From contig NZ_JBAKHD010000007.1 in the NCBI RefSeq assembly GCF_049065735.1, forward strand, positions 119,671 through 183,670: DNA of 64,000 nucleotides. Reading direction: 5' to 3'. The DNA comes from Paramesorhizobium sp049065735 (GTDB lineage: Bacteria > Pseudomonadota > Alphaproteobacteria > Rhizobiales > Rhizobiaceae). The notes under the pieces were generated by a model. The model saw only the letters and a program-made list of their open reading frames with translations. It did no database searches and was not told the origin of the DNA. Made by a program: the position numbers and the translations under genes. Each line of letters opens with the position of its first letter. The first letter of the stretch is position 1. Positions 35,695 to 45,412 of this stretch are shown here, piece by piece.

Positions 35695-37206
35695 ATGACG
35701 GAACCCGAAACATACGACCTCTTCGTCATCGGTGGAGGCATCAATGGTGCCGGCATTGCCCGGGATGCGGCAGGGCGCGGATTGTCGGTTCTCATGTGCG
35801 AGAAGGACGATCTTGCCGAAGGCACCTCTTCGCGTTCCGGCAAGCTTGTCCATGGCGGGTTGAGATATCTCGAATATTATGAGTTCCGTCTTGTCCGCGA
35901 AGCGCTGATCGAGCGGGAAGTGCTCTTGAACTCCGCCAGCCATATCATCTGGCCGATGCGCTTCGTCTTGCCCCACAGCCCGAATGACCGACCGGCATGG
36001 CTGATCCGCCTCGGCCTTTTCCTTTACGACCATCTGGGAGGGCGCAAGAAGCTGCCCGGCACCCGCACCATCGACCTGCGCCGTGATCCCGAGGGCGCCG
36101 CGATAGAGGACCAATACACCAAGGCGTTCGAATATTCCGACTGCTGGGTGGATGATGCCCGCCTCGTTGTTCTCAACGCCATGGACGCCGCTGAAAAAGG
36201 TGCGAAGATATTGACGCGCACGGCATGCACCAGCATCCGCCGCGAAAAGGGGATGTGGACGGCGCAGTTGCGGGACGTCAATAGCGGTGCTGTCACCACC
36301 ATCCGTGCCCGCGCCGTCGTCAACGCCGCAGGTCCCTGGGTCAACGATGTGATCGGCAGGATCGCCGGGGCCAACAGCCGCCGTTCGGTGCGCCTCGTCA
36401 AGGGCAGCCATATCATTGTGCCGAAGTTCTGGAGCGGGCAGAATGCCTATCTGGTCCAGAACAGCGACAAGCGCGTGATCTTCATCAACCCTTACGAGGG
36501 CGACAAGGCCCTGATCGGCACCACCGACATACCCTATGAGGGGACACCTGAAACGGTTGCCGCCGACGAGGCGGAAATCGAATATCTCATCAAGGTGGTC
36601 AACCGCTATTTCAAGGAGAAGCTGCGGCGGTCCGATGTAATCGAGAGTTTCTCAGGCGTGCGGCCGCTTTTCGATGACGGCCAGGGCAATCCTTCAGCCG
36701 TCACCCGCGACTATGTCTTCGACCTCGATGAGACGGATGGCGCGCCGTTGCTCAACGTGTTCGGCGGGAAGATCACGACATTCCGCAAGCTCTCCGAGCA
36801 TGCCTTGCAAAAATTGCAGAAATATTTCCCGAAAATGGGAGGGGACTGGACGGCCAGGGCCACTTTGCCGGGCGGCGACATCCCCAACGCCGATTATGTG
36901 GCGTTCTTCGAGACCTTGCGTGCGGCATATCCATGGATGCCGCGCCATCTCATCGATCATTATGGCCGGCTTTATGGAACGCGGTTGCGTGAAATCGTCG
37001 GCAATGCCGCCTCGCTGGATGGGCTTGGACGTCATTTCGGCGGCAATCTCTACGAGGCGGAGGTTCGTTATCTGGTCAAAAAGGAATGGGCGCAGACCGC
37101 TGAGGATGTGGTGTGGCGGCGAACCAAGGAGAGCCTGCGCATGACTCCGCAGCAGAAGGCCGAGTTTGCCGAATGGTTCCGGTCGGAACTGGCGAACGCT
37201 GCGTAA
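35695..37206 (+). CDS. eryB: L-erythritol-4-phosphate dehydrogenase (EryB)
   Basis: A 503-aa GlpD-family flavoenzyme oxidising erythritol phosphate to a 3-tetrulose 4-phosphate. FAD motif LFVIGGGINGAGIARDAAGR (about residues 8-27), then TSSRSGKLVHGGLRYLEYYEFRLVREAL, NAAGPWVND and FSGVRPLFDD; GGKITTFRKLSEHAL near the end. Start: ATG 35695, with GAGGGAG and AGGA upstream; a GTG at 35638 would add an unlikely 19 residues. It lies 69 bases after eryA. Confidence 0.93.
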   Translation: MTEPETYDLFVIGGGINGAGIARDAAGRGLSVLMCEKDDLAEGTSSRSGKLVHGGLRYLEYYEFRLVREALIEREVLLNSASHIIWPMRFVLPHSPNDRPAWLIRLGLFLYDHLGGRKKLPGTRTIDLRRDPEGAAIEDQYTKAFEYSDCWVDDARLVVLNAMDAAEKGAKILTRTACTSIRREKGMWTAQLRDVNSGAVTTIRARAVVNAAGPWVNDVIGRIAGANSRRSVRLVKGSHIIVPKFWSGQNAYLVQNSDKRVIFINPYEGDKALIGTTDIPYEGTPETVAADEAEIEYLIKVVNRYFKEKLRRSDVIESFSGVRPLFDDGQGNPSAVTRDYVFDLDETDGAPLLNVFGGKITTFRKLSEHALQKLQKYFPKMGGDWTARATLPGGDIPNADYVAFFETLRAAYPWMPRHLIDHYGRLYGTRLREIVGNAASLDGLGRHFGGNLYEAEVRYLVKKEWAQTAEDVVWRRTKESLRMTPQQKAEFAEWFRSELANAA

Positions 37207-37234
37207 CTTCCTCCCGAACTTATCGAGATCAGAC

Positions 37235-38170
37235 ATGCCCCTCACTCTGTCGCTGAACACCAATCCGCTCGTCAATCGCTTCGCTGAGCCCGACGACCTC
37301 ATCGATATGGTCGCGCGCGATCTGAAGATCAGGGATCTGCAGCTGACCCATGAATTCATCAATCCGAGCTGGCCGGCACCTGTCATCAACCGGCTGACCC
37401 GCCAGATGAGGGGAGCCTTGCAACGCACGGGTGTCCGCGTCACCTCAGGCATGACCGGTCCCTATGGCCGCCTCAATCATTTCGGCCACCCGGAACGGGA
37501 TGTTCGCCGCTATTACGTCGACTGGTTCAAGACATTCGCCGATATCATCGGAGAGCTTGGCGGCACGTCTGTCGGCACGCAGTTCGCCATCTTCACCTAT
37601 CGCGATTATGACGATCCGGACCGGCGGGAAGAGCTCATCGACATAGCAATCGATTGCTGGGCTGAAGTTGCCGAGCATGCCCGTGCGGCGGGTCTCTCCT
37701 ATGTCTTCTGGGAGCCGATGAGCATCGGGCGCGAATTTGGCGAAACGATCGAGGCCTCAATGGCGTTGCAGGATCGAATTTCCGCGTCGAAAATGGCCAT
37801 TCCCATGTGGATGATGGCCGATATCGACCATGGCGACGTCACCTCGGATAACCCCGATGATTACGATCCCTATGCATGGGCGCGCGCGGTGCCGCCTGTC
37901 TCGCCGATCATCCACATCAAGCAGAGCCTTATGGATAAGGGCGGCCACCGTCCGTTCACCGCGGAGTTCAACGCCAAGGGCCGGATACAGCCCGAGCCGC
38001 TATTGGAAGCGTTTCGCCAAGGCGGTGCGACGGATAACGAAATCTGCCTCGAATTGTCCTTCAAGGAACGGGAGCCAAACGACCGGCAGGTCATTCCGCA
38101 GATTGCCGAAAGCATTGCATTCTGGGCGCCCTATATCGACACCGGCGCATCGGAGCTTAATATCGGCTGA
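37235..38170 (+). CDS. eryC: Tetrulose-4-phosphate racemase (EryC)
   Basis: A 311-aa sugar-phosphate isomerase/epimerase TIM barrel of the AP-endonuclease 2 type. Acidic metal-binding residues are seen in YVFWEPMSIGREFGE, MMADIDHGDV and CLELSFKERE. In Brucella, EryC is reported to racemise L-3-tetrulose 4-phosphate to the D form (Barbier and colleagues, 2014), correcting an older dehydrogenase annotation. ATG 37235 matches the family start; the longer frame overlapping eryB is not supported. Confidence 0.9.
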   Translation: MPLTLSLNTNPLVNRFAEPDDLIDMVARDLKIRDLQLTHEFINPSWPAPVINRLTRQMRGALQRTGVRVTSGMTGPYGRLNHFGHPERDVRRYYVDWFKTFADIIGELGGTSVGTQFAIFTYRDYDDPDRREELIDIAIDCWAEVAEHARAAGLSYVFWEPMSIGREFGETIEASMALQDRISASKMAIPMWMMADIDHGDVTSDNPDDYDPYAWARAVPPVSPIIHIKQSLMDKGGHRPFTAEFNAKGRIQPEPLLEAFRQGGATDNEICLELSFKEREPNDRQVIPQIAESIAFWAPYIDTGASELNIG

Positions 38171-38209
38171 AGCCCTGTGGGGGGAGTCGCGGAGACAGTA
38201 GCATTCGTC

Positions 38210-39148
38210 ATGTCGGATTATGAGAACTCGCTGGCTGTAAGGGCTGCCTGGCTGCATTATGTCGGCGGGTTGACGCAAGCTGCCGTGGCAAAAAGGCTCG
38301 GCATCCCCGGAGTGAAAGCGCACCGTCTGATTGCGCGCGCCGTCGCCGAAGGCGTGGTCAAGGTGAGCATTGACGGCGAGATCGCCGAATGCGCCGATCT
38401 GGAAACGCGGCTGTGCCAGCGTTTCGGCCTCGATTACTGCGAGGTCGCGCCTGAGATTGACGGCGACGATGGCCTCGCTCTCACGACGCTCAGCCATGCC
38501 GGCAGCCGTTTCCTGAGACAGGAGATCGAAACGGGAGAAAGCAAGGTCATCGGCTTCGGCCATGGCCGGACCCTTTCCGCCGCCGTAAGCCAGATGCCGC
38601 GCATATCCGCCGGCGGCAAGACGTTCGTTTCACTCCTGGGCGGCCTCACCCGAAATTATGCCGCCAATCCGCATGATGTCATGCATCGGCTGGCTGAGAA
38701 AACCGGGACGCAGGCCTATGTCATGCCCGTGCCCTTCTTTGCCAATTCCGAGGAGGACAGGGACGTCTTCCTCGCCCAGCGGGGGGTGCGGGAGATTTTT
38801 CAGCTGGCAAGCAGTGCCGATCTCAAGATCGTCGGTATCGGCAGCGTGGATGCCGACGCGCATCTCTTCAAGTCCGGCATGCTGGAAAAGCAGGAGATCG
38901 AGGAAATTGCCGCTTTGGGCGGTGTGGGCGAGCTCCTGGGACATTTTTTCGACAATAGAGGGCGGATCCTGCAAACCTCCGTCACGGCGCGCACATTGGC
39001 GGCACCGCTCGCGGAGACCGGCAAAGACCGGCTGGTGGCCATCGCGGGCGGCTTCATGAAGATTGCCGCGATCAGCGCTGTTCTGCACAGCAACAAGCTC
39101 CACGGGCTCATTACGGACGAGGCGACCGCCAAGGCGCTGCTCGGATAA
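38210..39148 (+). CDS. eryD: SorC-family repressor of the erythritol operon (EryD)
   Basis: A 312-aa SorC regulator. HTH around residues 15-50 (LTQAAVAKRLGIPGVKAHRL) and an effector domain with GFGHGRTLSAAVSQMP and VAIAGGFMKIAAISAVLHSN. In Brucella, EryD represses ery transcription and erythritol relieves it. The start is ATG 38210; a GTG at 38177 is in frame but sits at a G-run better read as a ribosome site. Last gene of eryABCD. Confidence 0.9.
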   Translation: MSDYENSLAVRAAWLHYVGGLTQAAVAKRLGIPGVKAHRLIARAVAEGVVKVSIDGEIAECADLETRLCQRFGLDYCEVAPEIDGDDGLALTTLSHAGSRFLRQEIETGESKVIGFGHGRTLSAAVSQMPRISAGGKTFVSLLGGLTRNYAANPHDVMHRLAEKTGTQAYVMPVPFFANSEEDRDVFLAQRGVREIFQLASSADLKIVGIGSVDADAHLFKSGMLEKQEIEEIAALGGVGELLGHFFDNRGRILQTSVTARTLAAPLAETGKDRLVAIAGGFMKIAAISAVLHSNKLHGLITDEATAKALLG

Positions 39149-39160
39149 AAGCCGATATCG

Positions 39161-39184
39161 AAATCACAGAAATTATGTGACTTT
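39161..39184. promoter_or_regulatory. Inverted repeat upstream of the ery DeoR gene (putative DeoR operator)
   Basis: TCACA (39164-39168), 7 bases, TGTGA (39176-39180), extended by AAA before and CTTT after. It lies about 55 bases before the DeoR start at 39238 and 15 bases after eryD, so it may mark a separate, autoregulated promoter for the DeoR-eryH-eryI unit. Confidence 0.4.
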
Positions 39185-39237
39185 GTTAAAAAACGCTGTT
39201 ATCTTCTGAGTGATCCCTCGGCGCGGAAAGCTTGACG

Positions 39238-40014
39238 ATGAAACGCGAAGAACGCAGGCAGGAAATCATAAACCTTCTGGTCGAAACCCGGGCGGTCGAC
39301 CTCGATCATCTGGCCGAGCGCTTCGCCGTATCGAAAATGACCATTCACCGGGATCTCGACGATCTCGAAGCTGCAGGCGTCCTGCGCAAGATTCGCGGCG
39401 GGGCGACCATCGATGCCGGTACGCAATTCGAGAGCGATTTCCGCATCCGGCAGATGCAGGAGGCCGAAGTCAAGCAGGCGATCGGGCGTGTTGCGGTCGA
39501 TCTGGTCGAGCCGGGGATGACGATCATCGTCAATGACGGCTCCATGGCCGCGGTCTTCGGCGAAATGCTTCTTGAAAAGCGCCCGCTGACCATCGTGACC
39601 AACAATTCGGCGATCATGGAGAGGGTCAAAGGCGAAAGCGGCATCCGCCTGATTGCCCTCGGAGGCGTCTACTCGCCCAAATTCAATGCTTATCTCGGAA
39701 TTATGACGGAAGAAGCTCTGTCGCGCTTACGTGCGGACATCGCCTTCGTGTCGACGCCGGCGGCGTCGGGCCGGTTTGCCTATCATATGGATGAAGACGT
39801 CGTGCGAACGAAGCGTGCGATGATGAAATCCAGCCGGCAGAGCTGCCTGCTCATCAACAGCAGGCGTTTTGGCCACACGGCGCTGCATGTGCTGGGCGAG
39901 CTCTCCGAATTCACCACAATCATATCGGACAAGCCCCTGCCGGAAGACATTTCGGTCGAGCTTGTCCGTGCCGGCACCATAATCAAAATCGCGAGACGGG
40001 AGGAAGACAATTGA
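39238..40014 (+). CDS. DeoR-family regulator of the eryH-eryI unit
   Basis: A 258-aa DeoR protein with the classic HTH RAVDLDHLAERFAVSKMTIHRDLDDLEAAGVLRKIRGGA (residues about 18-56) and DeoRC sensor motifs IIVNDGSMAAVFGEML and VTNNSAIME. ATG 39238 has GGAAAG upstream; a TTG six bases earlier is in frame. Its stop overlaps the eryH TTG start. The same position is held by a DeoR gene in Brucella ery loci. Confidence 0.87.
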   Translation: MKREERRQEIINLLVETRAVDLDHLAERFAVSKMTIHRDLDDLEAAGVLRKIRGGATIDAGTQFESDFRIRQMQEAEVKQAIGRVAVDLVEPGMTIIVNDGSMAAVFGEMLLEKRPLTIVTNNSAIMERVKGESGIRLIALGGVYSPKFNAYLGIMTEEALSRLRADIAFVSTPAASGRFAYHMDEDVVRTKRAMMKSSRQSCLLINSRRFGHTALHVLGELSEFTTIISDKPLPEDISVELVRAGTIIKIARREEDN

Positions 40015-40781
40015 GCCAGGAACGGCGCTATTGGGTTGGCACCAGCTGGAAGATGAACAAGACGCTGGCGGAGGCGTTGGCTTTTGCCGAGGGCTTGAAG
40101 GAGGCCGACTCCAACAGGCATCCTCAAATACAGCGTTTCGTCATCCCCCCCTTTACCGCGGTGCGGCAGGTAAAGGAAGCCTTGGGCGGTACGTCGGTCA
40201 AGGTCGGCGCGCAGAATATGCACTGGGCGGATCATGGCGCGTGGACCGGGGAGATTTCTCCGCTCATGCTGAGGGATTGCGGCCTTGATATCGTCGAACT
40301 CGGCCATTCCGAACGCCGCGAATATTTCGGCGAAACCGACGAGACGGTCGGGCTGAAAACCGAAGCCGCCGTCCGCCACGGCCTCACACCGCTCATCTGC
40401 ATCGGCGAAACCCTTGAAGACCGCGAAAGCGGCAGCGCCGCGGGGGTATTGGCCCGGCAGGTGAGGGGGGCTTTGTCGCGTCTTGCAGGCGAGCAGAAGC
40501 AGGCGGAAGTCTTGCTTGCCTATGAGCCCGTCTGGGCCATCGGCGAAAAGGGCATTCCGGCCACCGCTGATTATGCCGATGCCCGCCATGCGGAAATTGC
40601 CGCCATTGCCGAGGAGGTTATGGGACGGAAGATTCCCTGCCTCTATGGCGGCTCGGTCAACCCTGAGAATTGTCAGGAACTCATCTCTTGCCCGCACATC
40701 GACGGGCTCTTCATCGGCCGCTCGGCCTGGCAGGTCGAAGGCTATCTCGACATCCTGGCGCGCTGCGCCGCAACCATCTGA
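40011..40781 (+). CDS. eryH: D-3-tetrulose-4-phosphate isomerase (EryH), triosephosphate-isomerase family
   Basis: A 256-aa TIM-family protein with all catalytic residues: Lys in SWKMNKTL (about residue 13), His in ELGHSERREYFGE, Glu in AYEPVWAIG and phosphate loop YGGSVNPEN. In Brucella this TpiA2/EryH acts on the tetrulose phosphate in the erythritol pathway; ordinary triosephosphate activity is possible. It starts at a TTG overlapping the DeoR stop, with GGGAGGA upstream, which suggests coupled, moderate translation. Confidence 0.9.
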   Translation: MSQERRYWVGTSWKMNKTLAEALAFAEGLKEADSNRHPQIQRFVIPPFTAVRQVKEALGGTSVKVGAQNMHWADHGAWTGEISPLMLRDCGLDIVELGHSERREYFGETDETVGLKTEAAVRHGLTPLICIGETLEDRESGSAAGVLARQVRGALSRLAGEQKQAEVLLAYEPVWAIGEKGIPATADYADARHAEIAAIAEEVMGRKIPCLYGGSVNPENCQELISCPHIDGLFIGRSAWQVEGYLDILARCAATI

Positions 40782-40791
40782 GGAGACACAA

Positions 40792-41253
40792 ATGAAACTT
40801 GCAATTGCCGGAGACAGCGCAGGCGAGGGGCTTGCAAAGATTCTCGCCGATTACTTGAAGGATCGCCATGAGGTCGCGGAAATCTCCCGCACCTCGCAGG
40901 GTCCCGACGCCTTTTACGCCAATCTCTCGGACCGGGTGGCATCCGCCGTTCTGGCGGGTGAATACGACCGCGCCATTCTGGTTTGCGGCACCGGCATCGG
41001 CGTCTGCATCGCCGCGAACAAGGTTCCCGGCATCCGGGCTGCCCTGACCCATGACACTTACTCTGCCGAACGCGCGGCGCTTTCCAACAATGCGCAGATC
41101 ATCACGATGGGCGCGCGGGTGATCGGCCCGGAACTCGCCAAAGCGATCGCCGATGCCTATCTGGCCCAGACCTTCGACGAAAACGGCCGTTCCGCAAGCA
41201 ATGTGAACGCCATCAACGAGGTCGACGCCAAGTACAACGCAAAGAAGGGCTGA
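40792..41253 (+). CDS. eryI: D-erythrose-4-phosphate isomerase (EryI), RpiB family
   Basis: A 153-aa RpiB-type isomerase. Catalytic Cys base in VCGTGIGVCIAANKVPG (about residues 64-80), His in ALTHDTYSAERAALSNNAQ. In Brucella it yields D-erythrose 4-phosphate as the last erythritol step. ATG 40792 has GAGGAGAC upstream, 10 bases after eryH. An RpiB-like enzyme of this kind could also take D-erythrulose 4-phosphate from the proposed threitol route. Confidence 0.92.
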   Translation: MKLAIAGDSAGEGLAKILADYLKDRHEVAEISRTSQGPDAFYANLSDRVASAVLAGEYDRAILVCGTGIGVCIAANKVPGIRAALTHDTYSAERAALSNNAQIITMGARVIGPELAKAIADAYLAQTFDENGRSASNVNAINEVDAKYNAKKG

Positions 41254-41261
41254 CGGCTCAA

Positions 41262-41294
41262 GATGGGTTCGCCAAGGGGATAGGCGAACCCATC
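41262..41294 (+). terminator. Terminator-like hairpin after eryI
   Basis: Perfect 12-bp arms GATGGGTTCGCC / GGCGAACCCATC, loop of 9 bases, 8 bases after the eryI stop. The U-tract is poor (TGCCTTCC). The remaining 230 bases to 41527 hold only a 40-codon frame (41305-41427) with no recognisable homology. Confidence 0.65.
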
Positions 41295-41527
41295 TGCCTT
41301 CCTCATGTACCTTGCACCGACCAAATCACGACGCTGCCGGGAAATTTTCTCGAAAGGGCTATCGGGGCTTGACGGAAGCGAGGTGCTTGTGATTTGCCAC
41401 ACTGGCAAGTTCTATGGCCCGCATTGAGGGGAAAGACGGTCCTTGATGATCTATTCAAAGAGGAACCGCGCCGGGCCGTATCATTTTAAGTCGACCGCAA
41501 TCCAGGTGCGAGCGAGTGGGGAATAGA

Positions 41528-42589
41528 ATGTTGAATTTTGGACTTGTCGGATGCGGTCGTATTGCAAAAAGGCATTCGGAGCTTCTCGGTAACAATCAGA
41601 TCGCGGGCGCAAGGCTTGCTGCGGTTTGTGATATCGTCCCGGCGAAGGCTGAGAAGATCGCGCGGCAGTTCTCCGTGCCTGCCTACACCGACATGCACCA
41701 GATGATGACGGACAGCGATATCGATGTCGTTGTCGTTCTCACGGAGAGCGGTCTGCATGCCCAGCACGTGGTTGAGTTGGCGCGTCACGGCAAGCACATC
41801 GTCGTCGAGAAGCCGATGGCGCTTACGCTTGAAGATGCTGACGAGATGATCCGCGCTTGCGACGAGGCGGGCATAAAGCTTTTCGTCGTCAAGCAGAACA
41901 GGTTCAATGTTCCGGTCGTCAAAATGAGGGAGGCCCTCGAGGCCGGGCGTTTCGGCAAGCTGGTTATGGGAACCATCCGCGTCCGCTGGTGCCGCGATCA
42001 AGGCTATTACGATCAGGACCCGTGGCGGGGCACCTGGGCGCTCGACGGCGGTGTGCTGACGAACCAGGCAAGCCACCATGTCGATCTGCTCGAATGGATG
42101 ATGGGCGACGTCGAGTCGGTCTTCGCCAAGAGCACCACTGCCCTCGCGGACATTGAAGTCGAAGACACCGCTGTGGTCGTCCTCAAATTCGTCAACGGTG
42201 CGCTCGGCGTTATCGAGGCGACAACGGCCACACGCCCGAGAGATCTCGAAGGATCCATCTCCATGCTCGGCGAGAAGGGCACGGTGGAGATCGGCGGCTT
42301 TGCCGTCAACCAGATGAAAGTATGGAACTTCGTGTCACCGGAACCGGGCGATGACGAAGCCATGACGACCTATTCGGTCAATCCGCCCAATGTGTATGGC
42401 TTTGGTCACCAGGCCTATTATGAGCACGTGGTCGAGAGCATTCACCAGGGAAAGCGGCATCTGGTGGACGGTCTTGCCGGCCGCAAAAGCCTTGAGCTGA
42501 TCACCGCTATTTACCAGTCGATCGAAACGGGCAGGGAAATTTTCCTGCGCCGGGCCAGGGACACCATTCGCCTGGGAAGACGTGACTGA
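41528..42589 (+). CDS. wlbA: Gfo/Idh/MocA-family UDP-amino-sugar uronate 3-dehydrogenase (WbpB/WlbA-like)
   Basis: A 353-aa oxidoreductase with Rossmann motif FGLVGCGRIAKRHSELL (residues 4-20), the EKPMALT motif carrying the nucleotide/substrate Lys (about 96) and GGVLTNQASHHVDLLEWMMGD. WbpB/WlbA oxidise C3 of UDP-GlcNAcA before the WbpE aminotransferase. It heads a rightward operon with the WbpD- and WbpE-like genes, overlapping the next by one base. A UDP-GlcNAc 6-dehydrogenase (WbpA) to make the substrate is not in the window. Confidence 0.82.
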   Translation: MLNFGLVGCGRIAKRHSELLGNNQIAGARLAAVCDIVPAKAEKIARQFSVPAYTDMHQMMTDSDIDVVVVLTESGLHAQHVVELARHGKHIVVEKPMALTLEDADEMIRACDEAGIKLFVVKQNRFNVPVVKMREALEAGRFGKLVMGTIRVRWCRDQGYYDQDPWRGTWALDGGVLTNQASHHVDLLEWMMGDVESVFAKSTTALADIEVEDTAVVVLKFVNGALGVIEATTATRPRDLEGSISMLGEKGTVEIGGFAVNQMKVWNFVSPEPGDDEAMTTYSVNPPNVYGFGHQAYYEHVVESIHQGKRHLVDGLAGRKSLELITAIYQSIETGREIFLRRARDTIRLGRRD

Positions 42590-43043
42590 TGACACCGCAA
42601 TTTCGATCTGTCGGTGTCGTTGATGTGGAATGCGGCTCCAATGTGGTTGTTGTCGAGCCGAGCAATCTCTACGGCTGTACGCTTCATGACGGCGTCTTCG
42701 TCGGACCCTTCGTGGAAATTCAGAAGGACGTGCGGATTGGTGCGCGCACCCGTATTCAATCGCACAGCTTTGTCTGTGAACTGGTGACGATCGGGCAGGA
42801 TTGCTTCATCGGACACGGGGTTATGTTCATCAACGATACATTCTCGACCGGAGGTCCGGCCCGTGGCGACAAGACGAAATGGAAATCGACCGTCATAGGC
42901 GACCGCGTCTCCATCGGAAGCAATGCCACCATAATGCCGGTTACGATTTGTGACGACACGGTAATAGGTGCAGGTGCGGTCGTAACGCGTGACATAAGAG
43001 AGCCGGGCATTTACGCTGGTAATCCAGCCAGAAAGATCAGGTA

Positions 43044-43044
<1 letters not shown>
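42589..43044 (+). CDS. wbpD: Left-handed beta-helix N-acetyltransferase (WbpD/WlbB-like)
   Basis: A 151-aa hexapeptide-repeat acetyltransferase: repeated [I/V]-G-x4 turns (VFVGPFVEIQKDVRIGARTR, VTIGQDCFIGHGVMFIND, VIGDRVSIGSNATIMPVTI, TVIGAGAVVTRDI). WbpD/WlbB acetylate the 3-amino group of UDP-GlcNAc3NA. The His in FIGHGVMF may be the catalytic base (inference). It overlaps both neighbours by one base. Confidence 0.85.
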
Positions 43045-44149
<1,105 letters not shown>

Positions 44150-44153
<4 letters not shown>

Positions 44154-45412
44154 AAGCTGCTCGAGCGATATTCAGCTCGGCAATGATTTATGCCGTCACC
44201 AATGCCATGGTCGGCGTGGTGCCGGTCGCGCTTCTGCCTCTGTTGACGCGCGAATTTACTCCGGACGAATATGGTATCGTGGCGATGTATACCGTATTCG
44301 TCCAGATGATGGGGTTGCTTGTCGGCCTGAGTGTCCATGGCGCGGTCGGCGTGCGGTATTTCGACCGCGAGGAACTGGATTACCCCCGTTTCGTCGGAAC
44401 CTGTCTCATCATCCTGCTGGCCAGCTCGTCCGTCACATTTATTCTCGTTCTTCTGGCCGGACCTTTTCTGGAGCGCGTCATAGACATACCGGCTCCATGG
44501 ATGCTGGTCGCCGTTGCCGCTTCCGCATGCGCCTTTCTGACGCAAATCAGGCTCGCAATCTGGCAATCGAGCAAGCACCCTGTCCCGTTCGCAGCCATGC
44601 GTATCTTCCAGGCGGGTGTGGACATCAGCCTTTCCTTGATTTTCGTCATCGTGATGAAGATGGCGTGGCAAGGCCGGACAGGCGGGATGGCCATAGCCTT
44701 GTTTTTCACCGGCATGGCATCATTGATTTCCCTTTGGCGGGGAGGGTGGATCACCTTTAAATTCGATCCCGGCTATGCCCGTAGCGCGCTGCGGTTCGGC
44801 GTGCCTCTGATCCCGCACGCGGTCGGAGGATTTCTCGTCGCGACCGTTGATCGATTCCTGATCACCAATATTCTCGATGTAGCCAAGACCGGCATATACA
44901 TGGTGGCCGTGCAGGTCGGGATGATCGTGTTGATGGGCGTGGATGCGGTCGCCAGGGCCGTTTCGCCATGGCTCATTGAAAGCTTAAAGGCAAACGACGC
45001 CCGGAAGGACATCCTTGTCGTCCGGCTGACCTATGTCTATTTCATTGCCGTGCTGGGCGGAGGCTTTCTGCTCGGCATAATAGCTCCGCCTGTGCTTGCG
45101 GCCATCGTAGGTCCTCAGTATCAGGAGGCTGCCCCCATCGTCATCTATTTGGCGATAGGGCAGGCTATCGGCGGACTATATCTCATCATGTCCAACTATA
45201 TCTTTTTTACGGGCCGGACAGCGCAATTGGCTGTCATTTCCGTTTTGAGCGGCGTGCTGAATACCGCGCTTTCTTACGTGCTCCTGAAGGCGATCGGACT
45301 TCAGGGCGCAGCGGTTGCGTTTATCGCGGGCCAAACCATGCTGTTTCTCGGAACATGGCGGCTGGCCGCACGCGCCCGGCCCATGCCTTGGCTAAAGGCG
45401 CTGGCCATATGA
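44150..45412 (+). CDS. Polysaccharide flippase, Wzx/MATE-like (polysaccharide biosynthesis family)
   Basis: A 420-aa protein with roughly twelve hydrophobic segments through its length, e.g. LVAVAASACAFL, AVISVLSGVLNTALSYVLL and FIAGQTMLFLG. The conserved early LPLLTREFTPDEYGIVAMYTVF (about residues 27-48) is typical of O-antigen/teichoic acid exporters. It overlaps wbpE by 4 bases and the next gene by 4. No Wzy polymerase is recognisable nearby. Confidence 0.83.

Noticed and set aside
34381..36411. A 676-codon leftward frame antisense to eryA and eryB.
   Set aside because: It lies wholly opposite two strongly supported genes, is rich in Arg/His/Gly and has no recognisable domain.
41305..41427. 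A 40-codon rightward frame between eryI and the wlbA-like gene.
   Set aside because: No ribosome site, no homology and no coupling to a neighbour; could be chance.
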